The position numbers and the translations under genes were made by a program. Below, one piece after another: positions 18,949 through 27,193 of a stretch of DNA of 64,000 nt. Numbering within the stretch: the first letter of the stretch is position 1; every line of letters begins with the position of its first letter. The stretch covers positions 310,001 through 374,000 of the forward strand of contig CAWDWB010000009.1 of NCBI GenBank assembly GCA_963805925.1. The letters run 5' to 3'. The stretch comes from CAMPKL01 sp963805925 (GTDB taxonomy: Bacteria; Acidobacteriota; Terriglobia; Bryobacterales; UBA6623). The notes beneath the pieces were generated by a model that was not told the DNA's origin, ran no database searches, and saw only the letters and a program-made list of their open reading frames with translations.

Positions 18949-19651
18949 TCGTCTCCTGGATAGCTTCGGCAGCTTTGCGCGGATCCGGCGCATTGCGTAT
19001 CGGACGTCCCACCACAATGTAATCAGCCCCGCCGCGGAAGGCCTGCTCTACGTCCACCGTGCGCTTCTGATCGTCCACAGGACGGTTCTCCACCGGGCGA
19101 ATTCCTGGCGTGACCACCAACAGTTTCGGACCGATCTCGCGGCGAATGTCCGGTGCCTCCAGGCCTGAGGAAACGACACCGTCGCAACCGATCTCCAGCG
19201 CACGTCTCGCACGCGAGAGCACCAGTTGCCGTGGATCGCACTGGAAGCCGAGACTGTCCAAGTCTCCGCGGTCCAAGCTGGTCAACACCGTAACGGCGAG
19301 AATCTTGACGTCCTGCTTGGCCTCGCAAGCCGCTTCGAGCATGCCGTCGTTACCGTGGACGGTACAGCAAGTCACGCCGCGTCCTCCAAGCCGACGTACT
19401 GCTCCGCCAACGGTTGCGGGAACATCGAAGAACTTCAGATCGACGAAGACCTTTTTGCCCCGCCCTACCATCCAATCGACCAGTTCCCAATAGCCGCCGC
19501 CCATGAACAGCTCAAGTCCTAGCTTGTAGAACTGCACGCTGTCGCCCAATTGTTCAGTCAAGGAGCGGGCCTCGGCGGGACCAGGCACGTCCATGGCGAA
19601 CATCAATCGCTCTGCGGGCGGGATGGGCTTCTCGGATAGGAAATCAGACAT
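18917..19651 (-). CDS. pyrF: Orotidine 5'-phosphate decarboxylase
   Basis: A 244-residue TIM-barrel enzyme that converts OMP to UMP in pyrimidine synthesis. FAMDVPGPAEARSL gives the first substrate-binding Asp, and FVDLKFFDVPATV is the catalytic DxKxxD tetrad region. VTPGIRPV and DYIVVGRPIRNA are the phosphate-binding loops. The length is that of type I enzymes. It lies 21 bp downstream of the DUF2235 gene on the same strand. A TATAGA hexamer 12 nt before the ATG may give it its own near-leaderless transcript. Other pyr genes are absent from the window. Confidence 0.96.
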   Translation of the reverse strand: MSDFLSEKPIPPAERLMFAMDVPGPAEARSLTEQLGDSVQFYKLGLELFMGGGYWELVDWMVGRGKKVFVDLKFFDVPATVGGAVRRLGGRGVTCCTVHGNDGMLEAACEAKQDVKILAVTVLTSLDRGDLDSLGFQCDPRQLVLSRARRALEIGCDGVVSSGLEAPDIRREIGPKLLVVTPGIRPVENRPVDDQKRTVDVEQAFRGGADYIVVGRPIRNAPDPRKAAEAIQETISRLFPASAS

Positions 19652-19672
19652 GGCGAAGATTTCTATATTCGC

Positions 19673-20689
19673 CTAATCGGCTGCGTCTTCGCTCGGCTCA
19701 GTGACGATTCCCCGGCCGTGCTTCTCTAGGGCCTTGCGGAGGTTCTCAGGATTGTAGCCGGAGCGGGGATCGTCAAGCCGGGCAGTCGCGCTCCAGTGGA
19801 CGCGTTCGGTGCGCGGATTCGTTTCGAGGATGGCCCGCTGATATCGCCGCAGCAGCAGGTGTAGGTTTTTGCGCTCTTTGTGCAGCGCTTGACGGGGATT
19901 GGCGTGGATCTCGCGCCGTTCGTAGCCAGAGTCGAAGTGTAAGCCGCACTCTTCGGCGCGGCGCAACATCCAGTTGAGCGCGAGATCCGCTAGGCCGTCT
20001 TCGGGGTAACCGCCGCCGCAATCGGCATGGACGCCGGAGAACCACACTTGTTCGATACGCTGGCCCAGCGCCGGGTCACTCGTCCACAGCATGGGCACAA
20101 AGGCGGAGCGAATCTCGTCGATCGCCAGCGCCTGAAAGCCGTTGGCGACGTGCGTGCCAAGTTTGCCGTCGTGGAAGTGCAGGCGCGGCCGCGTCAGTTC
20201 CCGCAGCAACGGTACCGGCAGGCCAAGCGAGTCGACCGTATCCCACACGCCGACCACCTTGACCGGAAGCGGACGCTTGGGTTCGCGCCATTCCTCACGT
20301 TCGAAGACCCGCCAAGCCGCGAGCAACTCGGACTCCTCAAGCAGGCCGGCCGCGCCGAGAAAGCCGGCCAGGCAACGAACCGTATAAGCGCCGCGGCTAA
20401 AGCCGAACAGATAGATTTCGTCGCCTGGGGTCCAGTGTTTGGCGATGAAGCGATATCCGTTGAGTACCTTGCGCCACAGACCGATCCCGGTATGGCCGGG
20501 GACGAGCCAGTCTAAGAAGCCTTTCGAGCCGATTCCCTCGTCGTAGAAGACCAGTTGTTGGACGCCGTCGGCCGCCACCGGCAAGATCGCACGGTAGATT
20601 TTGGCGACGTTGGTCGGTTTGCTGCCATTGGTTGGATCGGGCACGTTCCAGGTGCCATCGGAGCAGATCACAATGCGCTTTGAAGCCAT
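19673..20689 (-). CDS. DUF2235 alpha/beta-hydrolase-like protein (phospholipase Tle1-like fold)
   Basis: A 338-residue cytosolic protein of the DUF2235 family. The N-terminus (KRIVICSDGTWNVPDPTNGSKPTNVAKIYRAI) is the family signature. The nucleophile elbow GFSRGAYTVRCLAGF supplies Ser in G-x-S-x-G, and VGVWDTVDSLG and FSGVHADCGGGY match the Asp and His regions. The type VI phospholipase Tle1 shares this domain, but no secretion or immunity genes accompany it here. A housekeeping lipase/esterase role is therefore as likely. There is no signal peptide. It is adjacent to pyrF and divergent from the SDR gene. Confidence 0.9.
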   Translation of the reverse strand: MASKRIVICSDGTWNVPDPTNGSKPTNVAKIYRAILPVAADGVQQLVFYDEGIGSKGFLDWLVPGHTGIGLWRKVLNGYRFIAKHWTPGDEIYLFGFSRGAYTVRCLAGFLGAAGLLEESELLAAWRVFEREEWREPKRPLPVKVVGVWDTVDSLGLPVPLLRELTRPRLHFHDGKLGTHVANGFQALAIDEIRSAFVPMLWTSDPALGQRIEQVWFSGVHADCGGGYPEDGLADLALNWMLRRAEECGLHFDSGYERREIHANPRQALHKERKNLHLLLRRYQRAILETNPRTERVHWSATARLDDPRSGYNPENLRKALEKHGRGIVTEPSEDAAD

Positions 20690-20751
20690 TCGATCACGGC
20701 TGCGCTCCAGAAGCGGACGCCGCCCTAAACGTCCTACAATAGCCGTTTCCT

Positions 20752-21516
20752 ATGAAGTTGCAAGGTAAAATCGCTCTCGTCACGGGAGGCGGTACAGGAA
20801 TGGGCCGCGCCATCTGCGAGCTTTTCGCCACGGAGGGCGCCAGCGTCGCGGTCAACTATCGTTCGTCGCGCGAAGCCGCTGAGGAAGTCGTCAAAGCCAT
20901 CGCCTCGCGAGGCGGCGAGGCCTTTGCGATTCAGGCCGACGTAGCGAAGCAGGAAGACGTCAACCGCATGGTCGACGAGGTCGATTTCCGTTGGGGCCGA
21001 CTCGACATCCTGGTGAACAACGCCGGATGGAGCCAGGTGACGCCGCACGCCGATCTCGACGCCCTGACCGACGAAATCTGGGACCGGACCCTAGACACGA
21101 ATCTGCGCGGGCTGTTCTACTGCACGCGCAAAGCGGTTCCTCTGCTGAAGAGACAGGGCGGCGCGATCATCAACAACATTTCGTCATCGGCCTTCCACGC
21201 CTCAGGCAGCTCAATCATCTACGCCGCCTCGAAAGCCGCCGCCGTCACGATGACCAAGTCTCTGGCGCGCGTCCTGGCCCCTGAAATCCGCGTTAACGGA
21301 CTCGCCCCCGGCCTTGTCGCCACCAAGTTCGCCGGCTGGCCGCCAGAGTCTTTCGAGAAGGGCAAAAAGTCTTCCCCAATGGGCCGTCTCGCCGACGTCG
21401 ACGAGATTGCCAAAGCGGCCTTGTTCCTAGCAGTCGACGCAACCGCTACCACCGGCGAAGTATTACTGCTCGACTGCGGTCGAACGAACCTCGGCCCGCG
21501 TGACGCGGCCAGGTGA
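20752..21516 (+). CDS. Short-chain dehydrogenase/reductase (SDR), FabG-like
   Basis: A 254-residue classical SDR. VTGGGTGMGRAICELF is the TGxxxGxG cofactor motif, DILVNNAGWS the NNAG motif, and ISSSAFHASGSSIIYAASKAA holds the Ser and YxxxK of the catalytic triad. VNGLAPGLVATKF and a C-terminal TGEVLLLDCG complete the fold. It would reduce or oxidise a carbonyl/alcohol with NAD(P)H; the substrate is unknown. TACAAT at 20735-20740 lies 11 nt before the ATG with no Shine-Dalgarno, suggesting a leaderless mRNA. The stop lies one base from the end of convergent dut. Confidence 0.93.
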   Translation: MKLQGKIALVTGGGTGMGRAICELFATEGASVAVNYRSSREAAEEVVKAIASRGGEAFAIQADVAKQEDVNRMVDEVDFRWGRLDILVNNAGWSQVTPHADLDALTDEIWDRTLDTNLRGLFYCTRKAVPLLKRQGGAIINNISSSAFHASGSSIIYAASKAAAVTMTKSLARVLAPEIRVNGLAPGLVATKFAGWPPESFEKGKKSSPMGRLADVDEIAKAALFLAVDATATTGEVLLLDCGRTNLGPRDAAR

Positions 21517-21517
21517 T

Positions 21518-22000
21518 CTAGGCGCCGGTCGAGCCGAAACCGCCGTCGCTGCGGTCGGAATCGTCCAGCGATTCCGCCCACCGCCACTCGGGCGCCGCAT
21601 AGGCCCCAATCACCAACTGTGCGACCCGCTCGCCGGGCTTCACGAGGTAAGCTTCCCTCCCCAGGTTGATCATCAGCACGCGAATTTCGCCGCGATAACC
21701 CGGATCGATCGTCCCCGGCGCATTCACTAGCGTTATGCCGTGCTTCGCCGCCAACCCGCTGCGTGGACGCACCTGCCCCTCGTACCCCGGAGGTATTTCC
21801 AAAGCAATGCCGCAACCGACCGACGCACGGCCGCCGGTCTGAAGCATGACCTCCTCCACGGCATAAAGATCCATGCCCGCATCTTCATCCGGCCCATGCG
21901 CGAAACACGGAAGTTGGGCGTCAGGGTGCAGTTTCTTAGCGCGAAGTTGTAGACGGATAGCAGGCAATGACTCGCTCCTCGGGTAGTTCTGATGTTCCAT
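21518..22000 (-). CDS. dut: Deoxyuridine 5'-triphosphate nucleotidohydrolase (dUTPase)
   Basis: A trimeric dUTPase that converts dUTP to dUMP and keeps uracil out of DNA. All five motifs are visible: DAGMDLYA, PRSGLAAKHGI, GTIDPGYRGEIRV, GERVAQLVIG and the C-terminal GFGSTGA. Three methionines lie near the N-terminus. I place the start at the ATG ending at 22000 (MEHQNYP); the earlier ones at 22003 and 22021 are also possible and would overlap the next gene's upstream region. About 160 residues is normal for the family. It pairs logically with the family-5 uracil-DNA glycosylase at 35850, though they are not linked. Confidence 0.95.
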   Translation of the reverse strand: MEHQNYPRSESLPAIRLQLRAKKLHPDAQLPCFAHGPDEDAGMDLYAVEEVMLQTGGRASVGCGIALEIPPGYEGQVRPRSGLAAKHGITLVNAPGTIDPGYRGEIRVLMINLGREAYLVKPGERVAQLVIGAYAAPEWRWAESLDDSDRSDGGFGSTGA

Positions 22001-22082
22001 CATGCCAAAGCCTGCGGACACATTGGCAACAACACCCCTCCGGCTCGAATTGGCTACTCTGGACGGTGCTGGAGGTGAGCTA

Positions 22083-23195
22083 GTGAGATTTCATCCGGCT
22101 GGCCTAGCTTTCCTGTTGGGCCTGCTCGTCTCGCCGGTCTCGATCGTGGTCACTCTCCTCGGGCCGGGGGTGTGGAACTCGGTCACTCTTATCGATGCCG
22201 CGTCATTTCGCAATGGCGCACAGTTTGTCGGCACGCCCGATCTCTACAACGTCGACGCCTATGTCGCGGTCCAAAAACAGGAGTTCCCCGCCCCCGCGGC
22301 ATACCGCCAATTCCTGCGCCCCCCCTGGTATGCGACGGCAGTCGGTTGGCTGGCGGACATGCCTTACAGGGCGGCGATGAACGCCTGGCGGATCGCAATG
22401 GCGGGCATGGCTTTGCTTTTCATCGCAGCATGGCCTAGCCGCTTCAGAGCGGCATTAGCGATCTGTTGGTCCATTCCGTTGCTGTCAGCGATGCTCCAAG
22501 GTCAAGATGACGGCGTCTTACTGTCCGCGATGGCCTTTTCTTTGCTGCTCCTGCGACACGAGCGCAATGTCCTTGCTGGAGTCGTGCTTTCCATCTGCGC
22601 GATCAAACCGCATCTGTTTATCTTCATTCCGATAGCCCTCGTCGCTGCCAGAAAATCACGAATCGGGTTAGGGCTGGCAGCAGGACTCGGGTTGCAGATG
22701 GTTATATCGTTCGTTGTACAAGGCGCGGCGTGGCCAGTAGATTACCTGCGGGTCATCCTGTCCGGCGGCCCATCCGACGCCTTTACAAACGGCGTGAGCC
22801 TGATTAACTTATTCAAAGAAATCGGTCCTGGCGCGGAACTCACCGCCTCGATTCTTTTCATCGCAGCCGGCGGCGTTTACGTATTCCGGCTTGCCCGCAC
22901 CGCGCCGTTCACGCACAGTCTTTGCGTCGCCGTCGCAACCGCGGTGATCACCTCTCCCCATGCCTTTCTTCAGGACATGCTTTTGGTAGTCCCCTTGGCG
23001 CTCCTATCACTCGATATCGACCGGCTCTGGAAGCGAAGCTTAGCCCTCTTCTTTCTCTCCTCTGCATGGGCAGTTGGGTATCACATCGCGGCGGCCCAAG
23101 GACCCTCGGTGTCCTACGTGGCGACCTTGCTGGCCGTCCTTCCCGTGATCGGTCTCATCGTTCTGACGCCGAGAACGGTCGATGCTTCCAACTAG
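22083..23195 (+). CDS. Polytopic membrane protein, GT87/DUF2029-like glycosyltransferase
   Basis: An integral membrane protein with about nine to ten hydrophobic segments. The GLADxP-type loop (RPPWYATAVGWLADMPYRAAMNAWR), LQGQDDGVLLSAMAF and ICAIKPHLFIFIPIAL resemble GT87 polyprenol-phosphate-mannose-type transferases, but the assignment is tentative. An ATG at 22002 opens the frame earlier. I prefer GTG at 22083: a strong GGAGGTGA (22071-22078) lies at the right distance, the protein then begins at its first membrane helix (RFHPAGLAFLLGLLV), and overlap with divergent dut disappears. Partner enzymes for glycan assembly are not nearby. Confidence 0.7.
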   Translation: MRFHPAGLAFLLGLLVSPVSIVVTLLGPGVWNSVTLIDAASFRNGAQFVGTPDLYNVDAYVAVQKQEFPAPAAYRQFLRPPWYATAVGWLADMPYRAAMNAWRIAMAGMALLFIAAWPSRFRAALAICWSIPLLSAMLQGQDDGVLLSAMAFSLLLLRHERNVLAGVVLSICAIKPHLFIFIPIALVAARKSRIGLGLAAGLGLQMVISFVVQGAAWPVDYLRVILSGGPSDAFTNGVSLINLFKEIGPGAELTASILFIAAGGVYVFRLARTAPFTHSLCVAVATAVITSPHAFLQDMLLVVPLALLSLDIDRLWKRSLALFFLSSAWAVGYHIAAAQGPSVSYVATLLAVLPVIGLIVLTPRTVDASN

Positions 23196-23204
23196 AATTG
23201 ATAC

Positions 23205-23966
23205 GTGCAGGATGAACATGGCCGCCGGGCGCAACTGAAGGCCTCCCACACGCGCCAAGCCATTCGCAGTCGTCTGGCTTCGGGGCCCGCCCATAGCTAT
23301 CTTCGCGACTTTATTTACGGCGCTATCGACGGCGCTGTAACGACCTTCGCCGTCGTATCGGGCGTCGCCGGAGCCGATCTTTCCAACTCAATCGTCATCA
23401 TCCTAGGCATCGCCAACCTGATTGGAGACGGTTTCAGCATGGCGGCGGGCAACTTCCTCGGGGTTCGCGCCGAGCGCCAACAGCGCGAGCAGTTGCGCGC
23501 CATGGAACATCAACACATCTCCGACTACCCGGAAGGGGAGCGAGAAGAGGTTCGCGAGATTTTCCGCCAGAAAGGCTTTGAAGACAACGACCTGGACCGT
23601 GCCGTCGACATCATCACCGCAAACCGGGACCGCTGGGTGCAAACAATGCTCACAGAAGAGCACGGCGTTTCCCTTTCCGGACCATCCGCGATCCGTGCGG
23701 CGTCAGTGACTTTCGCAGCCTTTCTATTGGTGGGGAGCGTTCCCTTGCTGACCTTCGTCGTCGACTACTTCGGCGTGAGCGTCGACAGCCCGTTCTTTTG
23801 GAGTGCGACGCTTACCGGTATCGCCTTCTTCTTAACCGGCGCCCTCAAATCGCGCTTCGTCGACCAACCATGGCTCCCGGCCGGATTGGAGACCTTCGCC
23901 GTCGGTAGTTTAGCGGCCGCACTTTCCTACGTCGTCGGAGCCTTACTCGGCGGCCTGGCGCGCTAA
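23205..23966 (+). CDS. VIT1/CCC1-family iron/manganese transporter
   Basis: A 253-residue membrane protein of the VIT1/CCC1 family. The first helix pair has DFIYGAIDGAVTTFAVVSGVAGADLS and LIGDGFSMAAGNFLG, with the metal-path Asp and Met residues. A hydrophilic metal-binding loop follows (RAMEHQHISDYPEGEREEVREIF, rich in Glu and His). Three more helices end the protein (LVGSVPLLTFVVDYF, ATLTGIAFFLTGALKS, FAVGSLAAALSYVVG). Relatives export Fe2+/Mn2+ from the cytosol. The GTG start at 23205 is preceded by TAGAAT ending 6 nt away, consistent with a leaderless mRNA. Its stop interlocks with that of the convergent MBL-fold gene. Confidence 0.92.
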   Translation: MQDEHGRRAQLKASHTRQAIRSRLASGPAHSYLRDFIYGAIDGAVTTFAVVSGVAGADLSNSIVIILGIANLIGDGFSMAAGNFLGVRAERQQREQLRAMEHQHISDYPEGEREEVREIFRQKGFEDNDLDRAVDIITANRDRWVQTMLTEEHGVSLSGPSAIRAASVTFAAFLLVGSVPLLTFVVDYFGVSVDSPFFWSATLTGIAFFLTGALKSRFVDQPWLPAGLETFAVGSLAAALSYVVGALLGGLAR

Positions 23967-25381
23967 GTCAGGTCCACGGTCTGGCCGACCTGAGGCAATA
24001 CGGCATCGAGGCCGTAACGCTCTTTGATCGCTACTTTGAAGGCCGCCGACTGTTCGGGCTCGCCATGGACCAAAAACACGCCCTTAAGCCCCTTGGCGAA
24101 CGGCTGCATCCACTGCAACAATTCCCGCTGATCGGCGTGTCCGCTCAGTTCATTGAGCTTCACGACGTCCGCGCGCAGCCGAACCGGAACTCCGAAGATC
24201 GGCACCTCGCGCCGCTTCTCCAGCAGCTTGTGGCCCAAGGTGTATTGGGCTTGATAGCCGGTGATGAGCACCGTATTGCGCGGGTCGGAAACGTTGTTTC
24301 TTAGGTGGTGCAAAACCCGGCCCGCTTCACACATCCCCGAAGCCGAAATCACGATAAACGGATACCTCAAATCGTTGAGCGCCTTGGACTCCTCCACGCT
24401 GCGCGTATAGCGCAAACGTCCGAAGGCGAAGGGATCGCCCTCTTCGCGCAAAAACTTTCCGGTCTCCGCGTCATAGCACTCGGGATGCGCCCGGAAAACT
24501 TCTGTCACATTGGTCGCCAGCGGGCTGTCGACGAAAATCGGCAACTCCGGGATGCGCCGCTCCAGCGTCAGTTCATGCAACAGCAAAACCAGTTGTTGTG
24601 TTCGACCAACGGCGAACGCCGGTACGATTAGCTTGCCGCCTTGTTCGGCCGTACGTCGCACGGTCTCAGCCAGCTTGTCCTTGACTTCGACATCGCCGCG
24701 GTGGAGCCGCCCGCCGTATGTCGACTCGATAATTAAATAATCCACTTCCGTCGGCAGCGGCTGCGGATCACGGAGAATCGGCAATCCCGGCCGGCCCACG
24801 TCGCCTGAGAATGCGAGTCTCACAGCCCCGCCGCCACCGCGCTGCTCTAACACCACCGCCGACGAGCCCAACATGTGGCCAGCGTCGTAGGATTCGTAAC
24901 TCAACGTCTGTGTCAGAGCCGTGGGCGTCCGGTAGTCCACTCGTTTGAAGAGCGGCAAGGTGTCCTCGGCGTCCTGCTTGGTGTAGAGAGGCTTAATCTC
25001 GCCGCCGTCCGCATCGGGGTCGATGCGGCGCCGTCGCGAGCGGCGCCGGTTGAGAAACTCAGCATCCTTTTCTTGAATGTGTCCGGAGTCCTTAAGCATC
25101 GCGTCGCAAAGATCAACCGTCGCCGGCGTCGCGTAAATCGGCCCCGAAAAGCCGCTCTTCACCAACGAAGGCAAGTTCCCGCTGTGGTCGATATGCGCGT
25201 GCGACAGCACTACTCCATCGACGGAATCGCCGGGAAACGGCAAATGACTATTGCGCTCGCGAGCCTCCTTACGGCGGCCCTGAAACAGACCGCAATCCAG
25301 CAGGATTCGCTGCCCATCGACCGTCAACTCATGCATCGACCCGGTGACGGTTCCGACGGCCCCGCGAAATGTAAGCTTCAT
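23963..25381 (-). CDS. MBL-fold beta-CASP metallo-hydrolase (RNA-processing type)
   Basis: A 472-residue protein. An N-terminal metallo-beta-lactamase domain begins MKLTFRGAVGTVTGSMHEL and holds the zinc motif SHAHIDHSGNLP (HxHxDH). The beta-CASP insert and C-terminal Zn-His motifs (YDAGHMLGSSAVVLE; VISASGMCEAGRVLHHL; SGHADQRELLQW) match the YSH1/CPSF-73-like group, which cleaves RNA. An arginine-rich patch at ~120 (RRRSRRRR) could aid nucleic-acid binding. It is the last gene of an apparent minus-strand operon behind three universal stress protein genes with gaps of 15-21 bp, which suggests stress-linked RNA turnover. It overlaps the VIT1 gene by 4 bp, tail to tail. Confidence 0.92.
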   Translation of the reverse strand: MKLTFRGAVGTVTGSMHELTVDGQRILLDCGLFQGRRKEARERNSHLPFPGDSVDGVVLSHAHIDHSGNLPSLVKSGFSGPIYATPATVDLCDAMLKDSGHIQEKDAEFLNRRRSRRRRIDPDADGGEIKPLYTKQDAEDTLPLFKRVDYRTPTALTQTLSYESYDAGHMLGSSAVVLEQRGGGGAVRLAFSGDVGRPGLPILRDPQPLPTEVDYLIIESTYGGRLHRGDVEVKDKLAETVRRTAEQGGKLIVPAFAVGRTQQLVLLLHELTLERRIPELPIFVDSPLATNVTEVFRAHPECYDAETGKFLREEGDPFAFGRLRYTRSVEESKALNDLRYPFIVISASGMCEAGRVLHHLRNNVSDPRNTVLITGYQAQYTLGHKLLEKRREVPIFGVPVRLRADVVKLNELSGHADQRELLQWMQPFAKGLKGVFLVHGEPEQSAAFKVAIKERYGLDAVLPQVGQTVDLT

Positions 25382-25396
25382 GATTCCGAATATTCC

Positions 25397-26269
25397 TTAG
25401 ATGCTAATCACCGGGCAGGCCGCGTCGCGGATCATGGCATAGGCGTTGGTGCGAACCCCTCCCAGCGCGCCATGGCCGACGCTGCGCCCCACCACTAGCA
25501 CGTCCGCATCGATCTGCTCGATCACTTCATTGGCGTATGAGATCGGATCTAGCCCGTCGACGTGGAGTTCCGCGTCGCAGCCCACCTCGGCGATGAGCGC
25601 GCCCAGGCGTTCGCGAGAGGCGGCACGGACCAACTCCTGCGTGTCCGGCGGAAACCACTCTCCGGCGCCCCACTCGATCGCTGGCGGAATGTGGATGACG
25701 TGTAGCTTTGCGCCCCATTCTTGCGCGAAATCAGCCGCCCAGCGCAACACTTTTTCGCTGTGTGCGGATTCCCGCAAGCCCAGGGCGCAGGCAACAGTCT
25801 TATAAGGTCCTGGCCGGAACGGCGGACGGTCCGCCAAATGGACGCCGGTCAGTACCGGGCAGCTCAGGTCGTGGATCAACTTTGCCGTGGTGGAGCCGAC
25901 CAGGAATCGCCGGAACGCGCCATAGCCGTGAGTCGCCATCACGGCGAAGTCCACGTCCATCTCATCGGCCAAAACCACCAAGCGATGGGCCGGGGACCCT
26001 TCGGCCACAACCGCTTCGAACGGAACGCCCTCTGCGGTCTCGCGAGCAAACGCCTCAAGCTTCGTTTGCATGACTGAGTGGAAATCCGCCATTTCCTCAA
26101 ATGCGTGTCCGAGCGTCAGAGCTCGATATTCCGGGGGAGCGGCATCGATCACATGGGCGAAAATGACGCGCGAGCCAAAATGCATCGCCAAGGCGGTCGC
26201 GTGTTGTGCAGCAACCGCGGAACGATCCGAGAAATCAACCGGGGCGAGGATGGTCTTAATGGTCGGCAT
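25397..26269 (-). CDS. Universal stress protein, double UspA domain (copy 1)
   Basis: A 290-residue protein of two fused Usp domains. Domain 1 (IKTILAPVDFSDRSAVAAQHATALA) carries MATHGYGAFRRFLVGSTT, an ATP-binding G-x9-G-S/T motif with Ala replacing the first Gly of the usual G-x2-G. Domain 2 ends VVGRSVGHGALGGVRTNAYAMIRDAACPVISI, where the nucleotide motif is degenerate. Tandem Usp proteins of this kind bind ATP or act as stress-response scaffolds. It is the third of three paralogous genes in a head-to-tail array, so the set probably arose by tandem duplication. An AGGAGACC-like site precedes the ATG. Confidence 0.92.
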   Translation of the reverse strand: MPTIKTILAPVDFSDRSAVAAQHATALAMHFGSRVIFAHVIDAAPPEYRALTLGHAFEEMADFHSVMQTKLEAFARETAEGVPFEAVVAEGSPAHRLVVLADEMDVDFAVMATHGYGAFRRFLVGSTTAKLIHDLSCPVLTGVHLADRPPFRPGPYKTVACALGLRESAHSEKVLRWAADFAQEWGAKLHVIHIPPAIEWGAGEWFPPDTQELVRAASRERLGALIAEVGCDAELHVDGLDPISYANEVIEQIDADVLVVGRSVGHGALGGVRTNAYAMIRDAACPVISI

Positions 26270-26290
26270 ACTGGTCTCCTGGACTTACGG

Positions 26291-27172
26291 CTACACGCTC
26301 AGCACGGGACAAGGCGAACTGCGAATTAAGTCGTGGCCGTGAGAACCGAGCCCACCGCCGTCTTTGCCCGTACGGCGGCCGGCGATCAGCATGTCCGCGC
26401 CGATCTCGCGCAGCGTTTTCGGTACAAAATCCTCCGGCCTGCCGAAACCGACCCGCAGATCGGCGTCGCATCCCACGGCACGGAGCAGAGCGACAGCCTC
26501 GCCTTTGGACGTGTCCAGCAGCCTCTTGCGCATCGTATCCGAGAGCATGCCGTTGTCTGCGTCCGCGCCGATCAGCCAAGTGGAAGCATGTACGACCGTC
26601 AATGTCGCATCCCAGGCCTTGGCGAAGTCGACGGCGAAACGCAGCGTATGCTCGCTATGTTCCGTGAGATCCACCGCGCAGGCAATCCGTTCGTACTTTT
26701 CGCCCGCGAAATGCGGCTGATCCTCCAGATGAGCTCCAGTCAGTACGGGACAAGTCAGGTCATGCAGCGCCTTCGTCGTAACCGACCCCAGCACAAAACG
26801 CCGAAACGCGCCGTGTCCGTGTGTCGGCATCACAACCAACGGGGCTTCGACCTTTGCCGCAAACTCGGCAATCCGCAGGGGAGGTTCGCCCTTGAGCGCC
26901 ACGAGCTTACAAGCCATCTTCAGCTCATCCGAAGCCGGAAGCTCGTTGAGTTCCGTCTGCAGTCGAGCAATCACATCTTGCTCCGAGGGCCAAACGGCGC
27001 CCACGTAGGAGCCACCCTCGAAGGCCGTATACTCGAAACTCGAATACGGAATCACATGCAGGAGAGTCATCGGCGCCTGGAATTGTTGCGCCAAGGCTAC
27101 GGCGTGTCCGGCTGCGGCGCGGCACCGTTTCGAAAAGTCGAATGGAACGACGATGTTCTTGATTTGCATCAT
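26291..27172 (-). CDS. Universal stress protein, double UspA domain (copy 2)
   Basis: A 293-residue paralogue of the flanking two genes. Domain 1 begins MQIKNIVVPFDFSKRCRAAAGHAVALA and has VMPTHGHGAFRRFVLGSVTTKALHDL, with Pro in place of the first Gly of the ATP motif. Domain 2 ends LIAGRRTGKDGGGLGSHGHDLIRSSPCPVLSV. The linker ...CPVLTGAHLEDQPHF is shared in position with copies 1 and 3. The central GAFRRF...GS...LHDL...CPVLTG core is the best-conserved stretch across all three copies, while the rest has diverged strongly, which argues for an old duplication. The spacing to both neighbours is 21 bp, as expected for an operon. Confidence 0.92.
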   Translation of the reverse strand: MMQIKNIVVPFDFSKRCRAAAGHAVALAQQFQAPMTLLHVIPYSSFEYTAFEGGSYVGAVWPSEQDVIARLQTELNELPASDELKMACKLVALKGEPPLRIAEFAAKVEAPLVVMPTHGHGAFRRFVLGSVTTKALHDLTCPVLTGAHLEDQPHFAGEKYERIACAVDLTEHSEHTLRFAVDFAKAWDATLTVVHASTWLIGADADNGMLSDTMRKRLLDTSKGEAVALLRAVGCDADLRVGFGRPEDFVPKTLREIGADMLIAGRRTGKDGGGLGSHGHDLIRSSPCPVLSV

Positions 27173-27193
27173 GTTGGGATCCTGACTACCGAG

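Noticed and set aside
19673..20689. Type VI secretion phospholipase effector
   Set aside because: The DUF2235 domain is shared with Tle1, but no T6SS, VgrG or immunity genes are nearby.
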